Source of the DNA: an uncultured Collinsella sp.
GTDB taxonomy: Bacteria; Actinomycetota; Coriobacteriia; Coriobacteriales; Coriobacteriaceae
Assembly (NCBI GenBank): GCA_958415625.1
Contig: CATYZI010000004.1
Coordinates: 23,318 to 87,317, forward strand
Direction: 5' to 3'
Length of the DNA stretch: 64,000 nucleotides
The translations under genes were made by a program, and so were the position numbers. Below are positions 1-8,262 of this stretch, one piece after another; the first letter of the stretch is position 1, and every line of letters starts with the position of its first letter. The notes beneath the pieces were generated by a model. It ran no database searches, was not told the DNA's origin, and saw only the letters and a list, made by a program, of their open reading frames with translations.

Positions 1-67
1 CGATCATGCTGCCGTAGAGCAGGCCCACGCCGCCCTTGCCGATGAAGGCGACCTTGTTGATCTGCAT
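1..67 (-). CDS. Ketopantoate reductase-like protein, N-terminal fragment
   Basis: Only the first 22 codons lie in the window; the gene runs off the left edge. The start reads MQINKVAFIGKGGVGLLYG, a beta strand followed by a glycine-rich GxGGxG turn as in the NADP-binding Rossmann fold of the PanE/ApbA family (2-dehydropantoate to pantoate, coenzyme A pathway). A GGGGAG ribosome site sits 9 nt before the ATG at 67; an in-frame ATG at 76 is too close to it. Other Rossmann dehydrogenases remain possible because the substrate domain is not visible. Confidence 0.55.
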   Translation of the reverse strand, partial: MQINKVAFIGKGGVGLLYGSMI

Positions 68-83
68 GTGAATCATCTCCCCA

Positions 84-111
84 TAAAAAGGCGCCCGCGT
101 ATGGGGCGCCT
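84..111 (-). terminator. Intrinsic terminator of the cyclase gene
   Basis: AGGCGCCC and GGGCGCCT (89-96 and 104-111) form an 8-bp stem; reading leftward the stem is followed by TTTTT. It closes the transcript of the cyclase-family gene just before the PanE-like gene. Confidence 0.75.
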
Positions 112-184
112 GATGGATTGTATGCCGCCGGGCCATGTCGCGTGCACCGGATGGCCGTATTTAGAAGAACAAACGCATGGGAAC

Positions 185-955
185 TTATGACGCGGGGCAG
201 ACCGCAAAGACACGTGCGGGATATCCGACGCCATCACGCACCTTGGGGAAGGTGCAGAAGATGACGGCGCCCGTGTCGGGAAGCTCGTCCAGATGGTCCA
301 TGACCTCAATCTGGTAACGGTCGACCGAGAGGATGTACTGTTCGCCGGGGTAGGGGTAGGCATCCTCGCGTGTGGTCACGGTTGCGGGGTCGGTGTCTGC
401 CGGTTCGTGGCCGATGGCACCGATGTTGCGCTCTTCTACAAGCCATTTGATGGCATCGAGGTCCCAGCCGGGGTAGTGGGGCTGGCCGTCTTCGTCCTTG
501 TTTTCGAGGTCGGCGAGCTTGGACCAGTCGGAGCGGAAGGCGACGAAAGCATCCTCAGGAATGCGACCGTGCTCGTCCTCCCAAGCCTTGAGGTCATCGA
601 TGGTCAGGATAAAGTCGGGGTTTGCGGCGCACTCCTCGTGCTTGTCGATCACACAGAGCGGATGCATAAACTCGATAGGTTCGATCTCGCCAAGGGAACG
701 ACCGTCAACATGGAAGTGGCGCGGCGCGTCGACGTGGGTGCCGTACTGCGAGGCGACCGAATACTGGAAGCAACGCATGGGCGCGAGCATATCTTCGGGC
801 GTGCCGGGCAGGTAGTCGAAGAGCTTGGTGGACTCAAATGGCTCAAAGCCAAACCAGTGCGGGGTGTCGCACGAGAGCGTATGGGTGAGGTCAACCCAGC
901 GATAATCGGTGCTTTTGAGCTGGGATGCGAGGTTCCAAAGGTCGAGCGCGGGCAT
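185..955 (-). CDS. Cyclase family protein (kynurenine formamidase-like)
   Basis: 256 aa. The motif QYGTHVDAPRHF at about residues 70-81 is the metal-binding HxGTHxDxPxH signature of the cyclase/arylformamidase family (PF04199), a cytoplasmic metal-dependent amide or lactone hydrolase fold. A second conserved stretch, IGAIGHEPADTDPA, lies near residue 180. AAAGGAG precedes the ATG with good spacing. The gene stands alone with its own terminator and is divergent from the aldo/keto reductase, so no pathway is indicated. Kynurenine formamidase activity is one possibility; many members act on other substrates. Confidence 0.8.
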   Translation of the reverse strand: MPALDLWNLASQLKSTDYRWVDLTHTLSCDTPHWFGFEPFESTKLFDYLPGTPEDMLAPMRCFQYSVASQYGTHVDAPRHFHVDGRSLGEIEPIEFMHPLCVIDKHEECAANPDFILTIDDLKAWEDEHGRIPEDAFVAFRSDWSKLADLENKDEDGQPHYPGWDLDAIKWLVEERNIGAIGHEPADTDPATVTTREDAYPYPGEQYILSVDRYQIEVMDHLDELPDTGAVIFCTFPKVRDGVGYPARVFAVCPAS

Positions 956-1118
956 GGGTGGCTCCTTTCATCGGGCTTTTTGCTGATGTTAAAGCGGTGC
1001 CGTGACAGCTCGATTTCTGCTGCGTTACGATACGTTCTCGATTGCGATTCCACGATGTTTCGGCCGCGTGACCATTGTGTTTCGCCTTGCCGGGGCGCTG
1101 ATGGCGAAGGGAGGGGCC

Positions 1119-2306
1119 GTGCAATACCGCGGTGACCCCAAAAGTGGTAACCGAATATCTGCTCTGGGTCTGGGCTGCATGAGGTTTCCCGGTTCGCCGG
1201 GACACCCCGATGCGAAGACAGCCGATGCCATCATTTCCCGTGCGGTGGAGCAGGGGATTAATTATCTGGATACTGCGTATCTCTATCCCGGTAACGAGGC
1301 GTGCGTGGGCGCCTCACTTGAGCGCTTGGGGCTGCGCGACCGGGTGTTGCTGGCGACCAAGTTGCCGCACGCTTCGTGCAAGCGCGCGGAGGATTTCGAC
1401 CGGTTCTTCGACGAACAACTGCGTCGCCTGCGGACCGACCATATCGACTATTACCTTATGCACAACATCACTTCGCCCGCTCAGTGGGAGCGCGTGGTGG
1501 CGTTGGGTATCGAGGACTGGATCGCGCGTCAAAAGGCGGCGGGGCGCATTCGCCAGATTGGTTTTTCGTACCACGGCAGCGCGGCTGATTTCCTGACGAT
1601 GCTTGACGCATATGACTGGGATTTTTGCCAGATACAGTACAACTATGCCGGCGAGCGTTACCAAGCGGGAACGGCAGGACTCATGGCGGCTGCGGAGCGC
1701 GGGCTCGCGGTGTTTGTGATGGAGCCGCTGCTGGGCGGGCGTCTGGCAGGCAAGCTGCCGCCGCGGGCCCGCGCCGTGCTCGATGGCGCCCGTGACCCGC
1801 ATTTGCGCACTCCTGCCGCTTGGGGGCTTTCGTGGGTGTGGAACCATCCTCAGGTGACGATGCTGCTTTCGGGTATGACCAATACCGCGCAAGTGGATGA
1901 GAACGCGGCGTTGGCCGATCGGGCCCTGCCGGATTCGATGACAGTTACTCAGCTTGATGCCATCGCACGCGTGCTGACGGAGTTTGAAAAATCGAATCGC
2001 GTGCCCTGCACGGGATGCGGCTACTGCATGCCATGTCCCAAGGGTATCAACATTCCCGCCTGCTTTGCCGCCTACAACGCGAGCTATGCGCACAGCTGGT
2101 TTACGGGGCTGTCGCAATACTTTACGGCGAGTGCGGTGCGCACGAGCGAGCCCAAGCTGGTGAGCAATTGCGTCAAGTGCGGCAAATGCGCGCGCCACTG
2201 CCCGCAGCATATCGATATCCCCGAGCGTCTCGATGACGTGCGCCGACGCTTCCAGCCGGGCCCCGTAACGGCCGCGCTTAAAGCCTTTTGCAAAACGCGT
2301 TCCTGA
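1119..2306 (+). CDS. Aldo/keto reductase with C-terminal 4Fe-4S ferredoxin domain
   Basis: 395 aa from a GTG at 1119, preceded by AAGGGAGGGG; upstream in-frame starts at 1002 and 1101 lack a ribosome site, and the family usually begins at the VQYR..GNRISALGLGCMRF stretch. The TIM-barrel part keeps the catalytic Asp/Tyr (DTAYLYPGNE), Lys (LATKLPH) and His (YYLMHNI). The C-terminal third carries two cysteine clusters, CTGCGYCMPCP and CVKCGKCARHCP, which bind 4Fe-4S clusters. This fused architecture is common in anaerobes and is thought to move electrons between NAD(P)H, carbonyl substrates and iron-sulfur carriers. Substrate unknown. Confidence 0.88.
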   Translation: MQYRGDPKSGNRISALGLGCMRFPGSPGHPDAKTADAIISRAVEQGINYLDTAYLYPGNEACVGASLERLGLRDRVLLATKLPHASCKRAEDFDRFFDEQLRRLRTDHIDYYLMHNITSPAQWERVVALGIEDWIARQKAAGRIRQIGFSYHGSAADFLTMLDAYDWDFCQIQYNYAGERYQAGTAGLMAAAERGLAVFVMEPLLGGRLAGKLPPRARAVLDGARDPHLRTPAAWGLSWVWNHPQVTMLLSGMTNTAQVDENAALADRALPDSMTVTQLDAIARVLTEFEKSNRVPCTGCGYCMPCPKGINIPACFAAYNASYAHSWFTGLSQYFTASAVRTSEPKLVSNCVKCGKCARHCPQHIDIPERLDDVRRRFQPGPVTAALKAFCKTRS

Positions 2307-2388
2307 TGCCCCTTTTATAACTCGCGGTGGAATAGCTTCTGTTTGCGGCAGAATAGGGGCCAAACAGGAACTATTTCGCCGCAACTGA
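2304..2388 (+). repeat. 85-nt hairpin leader element, copy 1
   Basis: Starts at the stop codon of the preceding gene (TGATGCCCCTTTTAT) and ends at GCAACTGA. Arms 2324-2344 and 2362-2382 pair over 21 positions with 3 G-U pairs and one mismatch. The same element recurs at 3463-3547. The CCCCTT at its start can pair with the AAGGGG ribosome site of the next gene just past its end, so it may be a translational leader; alternatively it is a REP-type repeat. Confidence 0.7.
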
Positions 2389-2399
2389 AGGGGGCTGTC

Positions 2400-3419
2400 G
2401 TGGGCCATCGGGATTCATGTGATGATTTGCGTGAGGTTCGTTGGGGCGTTTTGGGCGCTGGGCACATTTCTCATCGATTTGCATCGTCGCTCAAGAAGGT
2501 CGACGGGGCACGGTTGGTGGCTGCGGCCGGTCGCACTCCTGCACATGTCGAGGAATTTTGCCGAGCGTTTTCGATCGATGCTGCGCATGGCCATGCCTCG
2601 GTCGACGATAACGGCAATGCGGCTTATGACGCGCTGATTGCCGACCCCGATGTCGACGCAATCTACTTGGCGCTTCCGCATGGCATGCATACGCGTTGGG
2701 CCTGTCGCGCGCTGTGCGCCGGAAAGGCCGTGCTGTGCGAAAAGCCGGCCGTTTTGAGTGAGGAAGAGGCTCTCTCGATCGCCTCCACCTCTCGCGAGCG
2801 CGGCGTGCTGTTTATGGAGGCAATGAAGAATCGGTTTTGCCCGATGCGCGCTCGCGTGAAGGACTTGTTTGCGTCGGGTGAGCTTGGCCGTATTGTCTCG
2901 ATTGAAAGCGTGCAAAAGCTCGATTACGGCGAGTCTCCTTCGGGCTATCTGCTTGATCCGTTGCAGGGCGGCTGTCTATATGACATGGGCTGCTATGCGG
3001 TCGGTTGGTTTGAGGATTTGCTCGCGGGCGCTTGCGAGGTTTCGTCCCGTGAAGTTCGCTGGCGTGACGTATCGGGCGGTCGCGTCGATTGGGCCGACGA
3101 GATCCATATGAGCGTCGGCGGTATACCCATTCATATGGTGTGCGACGGCGAAGCAACATATGAAAGCCGCTTAACGATTGCCTGTGAGCGGGGCTCGTTG
3201 GAAATCGAGCGCCTCCATCGCCCCGAGCTCGCTCATGTGAAGTATTCCGACGGACGAATGCTCGAAATAAATGCCCCGTTTGAGGTCGATGATTTCTACG
3301 GCGAAGCTTCGCATGCGACCCAGCTCATCCGGGCGGGGAAACTCGAGAGTCCCGTCATGCCTCTTGCCGCCACGCAGCGCTGTGCGCAGATCATCGATGC
3401 GATTCGCTTGACGCTCTAG
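2400..3419 (+). CDS. Gfo/Idh/MocA family oxidoreductase
   Basis: 339 aa from GTG 2400, chosen because AAGGGGGC lies 5 nt upstream; the longer frame from 2343 would run through the hairpin repeat. The N-terminal Rossmann motif GVLGAGHISHRFASSL binds NAD(P), and EKPAVLSEEEA is the conserved EKP segment of the family, with the lysine near the active site. The C-terminal half has the mixed alpha/beta substrate domain. Members oxidise or epimerise sugars, inositols or related diols in the cytoplasm. No sugar transporter is adjacent, so the substrate is not predictable. Confidence 0.85.
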   Translation: MGHRDSCDDLREVRWGVLGAGHISHRFASSLKKVDGARLVAAAGRTPAHVEEFCRAFSIDAAHGHASVDDNGNAAYDALIADPDVDAIYLALPHGMHTRWACRALCAGKAVLCEKPAVLSEEEALSIASTSRERGVLFMEAMKNRFCPMRARVKDLFASGELGRIVSIESVQKLDYGESPSGYLLDPLQGGCLYDMGCYAVGWFEDLLAGACEVSSREVRWRDVSGGRVDWADEIHMSVGGIPIHMVCDGEATYESRLTIACERGSLEIERLHRPELAHVKYSDGRMLEINAPFEVDDFYGEASHATQLIRAGKLESPVMPLAATQRCAQIIDAIRLTL

Positions 3420-3462
3420 GCTGCGGTACTGGTGCTCAAGGGGGCTCGGCGGACCGTGCCCC

Positions 3463-3547
3463 TGATGCCCCTTTTATATCTTGCGGTGGAATACGGTCTG
3501 TTTGCGCCAAAATAAGGCACCAATAGACCGTATTTCACCGCAACTGA
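3463..3547 (+). repeat. 85-nt hairpin leader element, copy 2
   Basis: Arms TTGCGGTGGAATACGGTCT (3481-3499) and 3525-3543 pair along all 19 positions with one G-U. Relative to copy 1 the upper stem has changed on both sides so that pairing is kept. The element again begins TGATGCCCCTTTTAT and ends GCAACTGA, and CCCCT can pair with the AGGGG ribosome site of the endonuclease IV gene. Confidence 0.72.
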
Positions 3548-3563
3548 TGAGGGGGAGCTGGAG

Positions 3564-4430
3564 ATGCTGACGATCGGGTGTCATCTTTCGACGACGAAGG
3601 GCTATCGGGCAATGGGGGAGACGGCGTTGTCCATTGGTGCCAATACCTTTGCGTTCTTTACGCGCAACCCGCGCGGTGGCAAGGCAAAAGACCTTGACAT
3701 GGATGACGTGGCGGCTCTGCGCGAGCTTATGGCGCAAAACGACTTTGGACCGCTGGTGGCGCATGCCCCGTATACCTATAACCCCTGCTCCGCTAAGGAG
3801 CGGGCGCGCGAGTTTGCCTTGGAGGCTATGGCGGAAGATTTGCAGCGTCTGGAGGCGCTGCCCGGTAACTACTACAACTTCCATCCCGGTGCGCATGTGG
3901 GCCAGGGTGCCGATGCCGGCATTCAGATGATTGTCGACACCTTGTGTCAGGTGATGTTCGAGGGACAGCAGACGACGGTGCTGCTCGAGACCATGGCGGG
4001 AAAGGGCACCGAGGTGGGCCGTAGCTTTGAAGAGCTGGCGCGCATTATCGAGGGCGTTGCCGCCAAGCGTCCCGAGCTGTTAGATAAGCTGGGCGTGTGC
4101 CTGGACACCTGCCATGTGAGCGATGCCGGCTACGACATCATTCATGATCTGGACGGCGTGCTTGACGAGTTTGACCGCGTGGTGGGTATCGAGCGCCTGC
4201 ACGCGGTGCATATCAATGACTCCAAGAATCCCTGTGGTGCCCATAAGGACCGTCACGAGTGCATCGGCAAGGGCTACCTTGGCAGCGAGGAGTTTGGTGG
4301 CGGTATGCAGGTTATGCAGAATATTGTATCGAATAGCCGTTTGCGTTCGCTGCCGTTTATTTTGGAGACTCCGAACGAACTTGCAGGTTATGCAGCTGAA
4401 ATTAGACTATTAAGGTCATTGCAGCAGTAA
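3564..4430 (+). CDS. nfo: Deoxyribonuclease IV (AP endonuclease family 2)
   Basis: 288 aa, full family length. It cleaves DNA 5' of abasic sites in base-excision repair using three zinc ions. Visible metal-ligand blocks are HAPYTYNPCSA (about residue 68), NFHPGAHVG (109), LLETMAG (145), CLDTCHVSDAGYD (178-190), HINDSKNPCGAHKDRHECIG (216-235) and FILETPNE near the end. A GGGGGAG ribosome site precedes the ATG. The gene follows copy 2 of the hairpin element and seems to be a single-gene unit. Confidence 0.93.
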   Translation: MLTIGCHLSTTKGYRAMGETALSIGANTFAFFTRNPRGGKAKDLDMDDVAALRELMAQNDFGPLVAHAPYTYNPCSAKERAREFALEAMAEDLQRLEALPGNYYNFHPGAHVGQGADAGIQMIVDTLCQVMFEGQQTTVLLETMAGKGTEVGRSFEELARIIEGVAAKRPELLDKLGVCLDTCHVSDAGYDIIHDLDGVLDEFDRVVGIERLHAVHINDSKNPCGAHKDRHECIGKGYLGSEEFGGGMQVMQNIVSNSRLRSLPFILETPNELAGYAAEIRLLRSLQQ

Positions 4431-4491
4431 TGACTGTCACAAAGTAGAGTATTCCATTCACGTTATGGGTTTGTTTCAATCAGTTTTCTCA

Positions 4492-4520
4492 TTGCAGATT
4501 CGCAATTACGGGTGCATAAT
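4492..4520 (+). promoter_or_regulatory. Sigma-70-type promoter of the amino-acid ABC operon
   Basis: TTGCAG (4492-4497), 17-nt spacer, CATAAT (4515-4520). The -10 matches 5 of 6 consensus positions, the -35 is weak. It lies 58 nt upstream of the lipoprotein start. Confidence 0.5.
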
Positions 4521-4577
4521 AGCCAACAGTTTTTGCAGACCTCTGAATCAAACGGGGTCACCGGAAGGAGACTGATT

Positions 4578-5438
4578 ATGAAGCTCAAGAAGCTTGGCGC
4601 ATTTGCCGCCACGGGCGCCATGGCGCTTGCCCTTGCACTGACGGGCTGCGGCTCGTCCAATGCCACCTCTGGTTCCGATGCCGGTTCCAGCAGCTCTGAC
4701 GACGTGAAGGTCGAGAAGGTCGACGGTTCCAAGGAGTACGCACTCGTCAAGGACGGTACGCTTACCGTCGGCACCTCTGCCGAGTATGCGCCGTTTGAGT
4801 ACAAGGATGACAACGGCGACTATCAGGGCTTTGACCTCGAGCTTATCAAGGCTATCGCTGACAAGCTGGGTCTGGATGTCGAGTACGTCAACAACGACTT
4901 TGACACGCTGGTCCCCGGCGTTGCTTCGGGCGCCAAGTATGACGTCTCCATCGCGGCTATCACCGACACGCCCGAGCGCGAGAAGGAAGTCGCTTTCTCC
5001 GACTCTTACTACATGGACGATCAGGCTATCGTGACCAAGGTCGACAACACCGACATTACGGCCGATAACTACAGCGAGAAGCTCAACAACGCCGACGCCA
5101 CGATCATCGTCCAGTCCGGTTCGACCGCCGAGGCCTTTGCCCAGGAGAACTTCCCCAAGGCCAAGATTGTCCCCTACAAGGACGCCACCGAGTGCTTCAG
5201 CGCCCTGCAGTCCGGCAAGGGTGACGCCGTGGTGACCAACCGCTCCGTTGCCAGCCAGCTGACCGCCGAGCAGTTCAACACCTGCCAGACCATCAAGCAG
5301 ATCAGCACGGGCGAGGAGTACGCCATCGCCATCAACCAGGGCAACACCAAGCTCAAGGACGACATCAACCAGGCCATCAAGGACCTGACCGATGACGGTA
5401 CCGTTGACGCCCTCATGGCTAAGTACAACATCAAGTAA
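4578..5438 (+). CDS. Amino-acid ABC transporter substrate-binding lipoprotein
   Basis: 286 aa from ATG 4578 (AAGGAG 7 nt upstream). The N-terminus is a lipoprotein signal with lipobox LTGC, followed by a Ser/Asp-rich linker. From about residue 55 the bacterial solute-binding protein family 3 fold is clear (GTLTVGTSAEYAPFEYKDDN, then FDLELIKAIADKLG and DTLVPGVASGAKYDVSIAA). It captures polar amino acids outside the membrane and delivers them to the permease encoded next. An attenuator-like hairpin separates it from the permease, consistent with binding protein being made in excess. Confidence 0.9.
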   Translation: MKLKKLGAFAATGAMALALALTGCGSSNATSGSDAGSSSSDDVKVEKVDGSKEYALVKDGTLTVGTSAEYAPFEYKDDNGDYQGFDLELIKAIADKLGLDVEYVNNDFDTLVPGVASGAKYDVSIAAITDTPEREKEVAFSDSYYMDDQAIVTKVDNTDITADNYSEKLNNADATIIVQSGSTAEAFAQENFPKAKIVPYKDATECFSALQSGKGDAVVTNRSVASQLTAEQFNTCQTIKQISTGEEYAIAINQGNTKLKDDINQAIKDLTDDGTVDALMAKYNIK

Positions 5439-5460
5439 AATAGCTACTTGATTGCACGCG

Positions 5461-5488
5461 GGCCCTTTCCGTTTTGGCGGAGAGGGCC
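5461..5488 (+). terminator. Attenuator hairpin between binding protein and permease genes
   Basis: GGCCCTTTCCG pairs with CGGAGAGGGCC (one T-G) around a 6-nt loop; only CTTTGCG follows, so termination is probably partial and lowers permease/ATPase expression. Confidence 0.6.
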
Positions 5489-5554
5489 TTTGCGTTTCTT
5501 GAATGGGCGTCGTTCCGCCCCGTTTTGTCGGCAACTTAAACGTTAGGAGCCACC

Positions 5555-6916
5555 TTGTCTCGATTGAACCAAGGAGCCATGGGCCAGAGCTATCCACTGC
5601 CCTTGATGCTCCAAAAGCTAGCCTGCGCCCTGGCTGTGGCGCTCGCCCTGGTATGCGCGGGAGCCTGCGTGCCCTCGACCGCCCAGGCGCTTGAGACCGC
5701 AAAGATCACCGCTCGACCCAACACCGGTTCGGGTAGCGATGTGGTCGGTGGCACCGAGACCCGCATCACCTGGGAGGTCCAGGCCGATGCCGATGAGGAG
5801 CTGAGCGGCCTTTCGTTGACGTTTGCCGATGGCACGACCTTTGGCGCGGACGACACGCGCCTGACGATGCTCTCGGGCGATGACCTTATGGACCGCACGC
5901 CCATGAAGCCCACGTGCAAGGTCGACGGCCAGACGCTCAAGATCGATTTTGGCGAGACGGCGCCCGCCGGCGGTTATTTCCGCGTCGAGGTCTACGGCGT
6001 GACCTTCCCCGTCGAGGGCGGCGATGAGGCCTTTAGCGGTACCTACACCTTGGCCGATGGTTCGACCAAGAAGATCTCTAAGATTCCCTCGGTGGAGATC
6101 AAGGGTGTGACGGCCTTCGATAACTTCCTGGCTGATCTTAAGGAGCAGCCGTGGGTCGAGGCATGGAACTCCAATATGTTCCTGCGCCTGTTCCTGAACC
6201 CGGTCATTTTGGTCCAGAGCCTGCCGATCGTCTTCAAGGGCTTCCTCATGTCGCTCTCGATCGTGCTCGTGGCGTTTCCGCTGGCAATTCCCTTCGGTTT
6301 CGCCCTGTCGCTCATGCGCATCTCCAAGTCGCGCATCCTTCGCTGCCTTGCCGGCATCTACGTGAACATCATCCGCGGCACGCCGGCGTTCCTGCAGATT
6401 TACATCGCGTTCTTCGGTCTGCCGTTGGCTGGCGTCAAGGTCGATGACTACGTGCTCGGCGTCATCGTCATGGCCATGAATTCGTCTGCCTACCTGTGCG
6501 AGATTTTCCGCGCCGGTATTCAGTCGATCCCCAAGGGCCAAAACGAGGCCGCTCGCTCGCTGGGCATGAACGCCTTCCAGACGCTGCTCTACGTCATGAT
6601 CCCGCAGACGTTCCGCAATGTTCTGCCTACGCTGACCAGTGAGTTCATCCTGCTTTACAAGGATACGTCGCTGCTTGCGGCCGTGGGCGTGGTCGAGATC
6701 GTCATGAACGCCCGCACCATCGTGGCCACGACGGGCTCCATCACACCGTATGTGGTTGCTGCCCTGTTCTATTTGGTCATCACCCTGCCGCTTGCCCGCT
6801 TGGTGAGCGGGCTTGAGGCGAGGCTTTTGGGCACGGCCGAAACCAAGAAGAAGCGTCCCGCCAAGAGCGCCGGACAGGTTGTCGCGACGCCCGCCGATCA
6901 CATCGCCGGTCTGTAA
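5555..6916 (+). CDS. Amino-acid ABC permease with extra N-terminal extracytoplasmic domain
   Basis: 453 aa from TTG 5555, 5 nt after AGGAG; the ATG at 5579 is too close to the next AAGGAG. Residues 1-46 look like a cleavable signal (ending STAQA), residues about 47-180 form a beta-rich domain outside the membrane, and residues about 200-430 are a polar amino-acid permease of the HisM/GlnP type. The EAA loop is EAARSLGMNAFQTLLYVMIPQ. Family permeases are normally about 220 aa without such a domain. It works with the lipoprotein upstream and the ATPase 12 nt downstream. Confidence 0.85.
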   Translation: MSRLNQGAMGQSYPLPLMLQKLACALAVALALVCAGACVPSTAQALETAKITARPNTGSGSDVVGGTETRITWEVQADADEELSGLSLTFADGTTFGADDTRLTMLSGDDLMDRTPMKPTCKVDGQTLKIDFGETAPAGGYFRVEVYGVTFPVEGGDEAFSGTYTLADGSTKKISKIPSVEIKGVTAFDNFLADLKEQPWVEAWNSNMFLRLFLNPVILVQSLPIVFKGFLMSLSIVLVAFPLAIPFGFALSLMRISKSRILRCLAGIYVNIIRGTPAFLQIYIAFFGLPLAGVKVDDYVLGVIVMAMNSSAYLCEIFRAGIQSIPKGQNEAARSLGMNAFQTLLYVMIPQTFRNVLPTLTSEFILLYKDTSLLAAVGVVEIVMNARTIVATTGSITPYVVAALFYLVITLPLARLVSGLEARLLGTAETKKKRPAKSAGQVVATPADHIAGL

Positions 6917-6928
6917 GGAGGTCCTATC

Positions 6929-7681
6929 ATGAGCGAAACCAATAACTCGAACGAGGTCGTTGTCAGCATCAAGAACCTCCAGAAGGCCTTTGGCGATAAC
7001 GTGGTCCTGCGCGATATCGATCTGGATGTGCATAAGGGCGAGGTCGTCGTTGTCTTGGGTCCCTCGGGCTCGGGTAAGTCGACGATGCTTCGCTGCATCA
7101 ACCGCCTGGAGCACCCCACGAGCGGATCGATTGTCGTTGAGGGCGTGGATGTGTGCGCCAAGGGCGTCGACCTTAACAAGGTGCGAACGCATCTGGGTAT
7201 GGTGTTCCAGCAGTTCAATTTGTTCCCGCACCTGTCGGTCAAAAAGAACGTCATGCTCGCGCAGCAAAAGGTGCTCAAGCGCAGCAAGGAAGAGGCCGAG
7301 AGGATTGCCGTCGAGGAGCTGACCAAGGTCGGTCTTGCCGAGCGCATCGACTTTATGCCGAGCCAGCTTTCGGGCGGCCAACAGCAGCGCGTTGCCATCG
7401 CTCGCGCCCTGTCGATGAACCCACACGTCATGCTTTTTGACGAGGCTACGTCGGCGCTCGATCCCGAGCTGGTTCGCGACGTTCTGGGCGTCATGCGCGA
7501 CCTGGCGCGCGACGGTATGACCATGATCGTCGTGACGCACGAGATGGGCTTTGCCCGCGACGTCGCCGACCGCGTCGTCTTTATGGACGGCGGCGTTATC
7601 GTGGAAGAGGGCACGCCGAGCGAGGTCTTCGACCACCCCAAGAGCGAGCGCACCAAGGCGTTCTTGGGAAATATCTCGTAG
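6929..7681 (+). CDS. Polar amino-acid ABC transporter ATP-binding protein
   Basis: 250 aa, GlnQ/HisP type. Walker A GPSGSGKST (about residue 42), Q-loop GMVFQQFNLFPHL, signature LSGGQQQRVAIARAL, Walker B VMLFDEATSALDP and switch His in VVTHEMGFA are all intact. A near-perfect GGAGG lies 7 nt before the ATG. Last gene of the three-gene transporter operon, followed by a strong terminator. The substrate is probably a polar or charged amino acid. Confidence 0.93.
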   Translation: MSETNNSNEVVVSIKNLQKAFGDNVVLRDIDLDVHKGEVVVVLGPSGSGKSTMLRCINRLEHPTSGSIVVEGVDVCAKGVDLNKVRTHLGMVFQQFNLFPHLSVKKNVMLAQQKVLKRSKEEAERIAVEELTKVGLAERIDFMPSQLSGGQQQRVAIARALSMNPHVMLFDEATSALDPELVRDVLGVMRDLARDGMTMIVVTHEMGFARDVADRVVFMDGGVIVEEGTPSEVFDHPKSERTKAFLGNIS

Positions 7682-7702
7682 CCGGTTGATGTAACTGCCG
7701 TT

Positions 7703-7748
7703 ACAAAAGAGCGGGGGCTGGACTTGAATCCAGCCCCCGCTCTTTTGT
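7703..7748. terminator. Bidirectional terminator
   Basis: A perfect 20-bp inverted repeat (arms 7703-7722 and 7729-7748, 6-nt loop) with A-run and T-run at its ends. It serves both the ABC operon and the convergent flavodoxin gene. Confidence 0.95.
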
Positions 7749-7797
7749 AGGGATGGGGATGCGCTGTGATACAGGCTCTTTTGGAGGCCTGGTTTCG

Positions 7798-8217
7798 TTA
7801 CGCGAGCTCGGCTCCGAGGGCCTTGCAGGCCGCCTCGCCCTCATCGTCGGGCGCATCGTAGCAAATGACGGAATCGACGACGTTGACGCCGGCCTCGTCG
7901 GCGTCGGCTTTCCAGTTATCCATCCACTCGCCCTCGGCCCACGAATAGGAGCCAAAGAGGACGACCTTCTTGTCGCCGAGAGTCTCCTTGACCTCGTCCC
8001 ACATCGGCTGGAACTCATCGTACTCGAGCTCCTCGGAGCCCATGGCAGGGCAGCCGAAGGCGAAGGCGTCGTAGTCGGCGGCCTTGTCGGCAGAGAAGTC
8101 GGCGCAGGGGATGACCTCAGTCTCGGCCCCCGCGGACGTTGCGCCTTCGGCGACGAGGTTTGCCATGGCCTCGGTATTGCCCGTGCCGCTCCAGTAGACG
8201 ACGGCGATCTTGCTCAT
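7798..8217 (-). CDS. Flavodoxin
   Basis: 139 aa. The start MSKIAVVYWSGTGNTEAMAN holds the phosphate-binding loop for FMN (SGTGNT). Later segments (FGCPAMGSEELEYDEF and LFGSYSWAEGEWMDNW) match the two loops that stack on the isoalloxazine ring. It is a small cytoplasmic electron carrier that often replaces ferredoxin when iron is short. It lies 45 nt downstream of the DUF3793 gene, almost certainly in one transcript. Confidence 0.93.
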   Translation of the reverse strand: MSKIAVVYWSGTGNTEAMANLVAEGATSAGAETEVIPCADFSADKAADYDAFAFGCPAMGSEELEYDEFQPMWDEVKETLGDKKVVLFGSYSWAEGEWMDNWKADADEAGVNVVDSVICYDAPDDEGEAACKALGAELA

Positions 8218-8262
8218 GTTTTGTCCTTTCGGTCGTGCGGCGCTTGCCGCGGCTTGTACGTT

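Noticed and set aside
293..1135. Long plus-strand frame of 280 codons
   Set aside because: It is the complement of the cyclase gene, has no ribosome site, and its translation shows no domain; the minus-strand frame has the metal motif.
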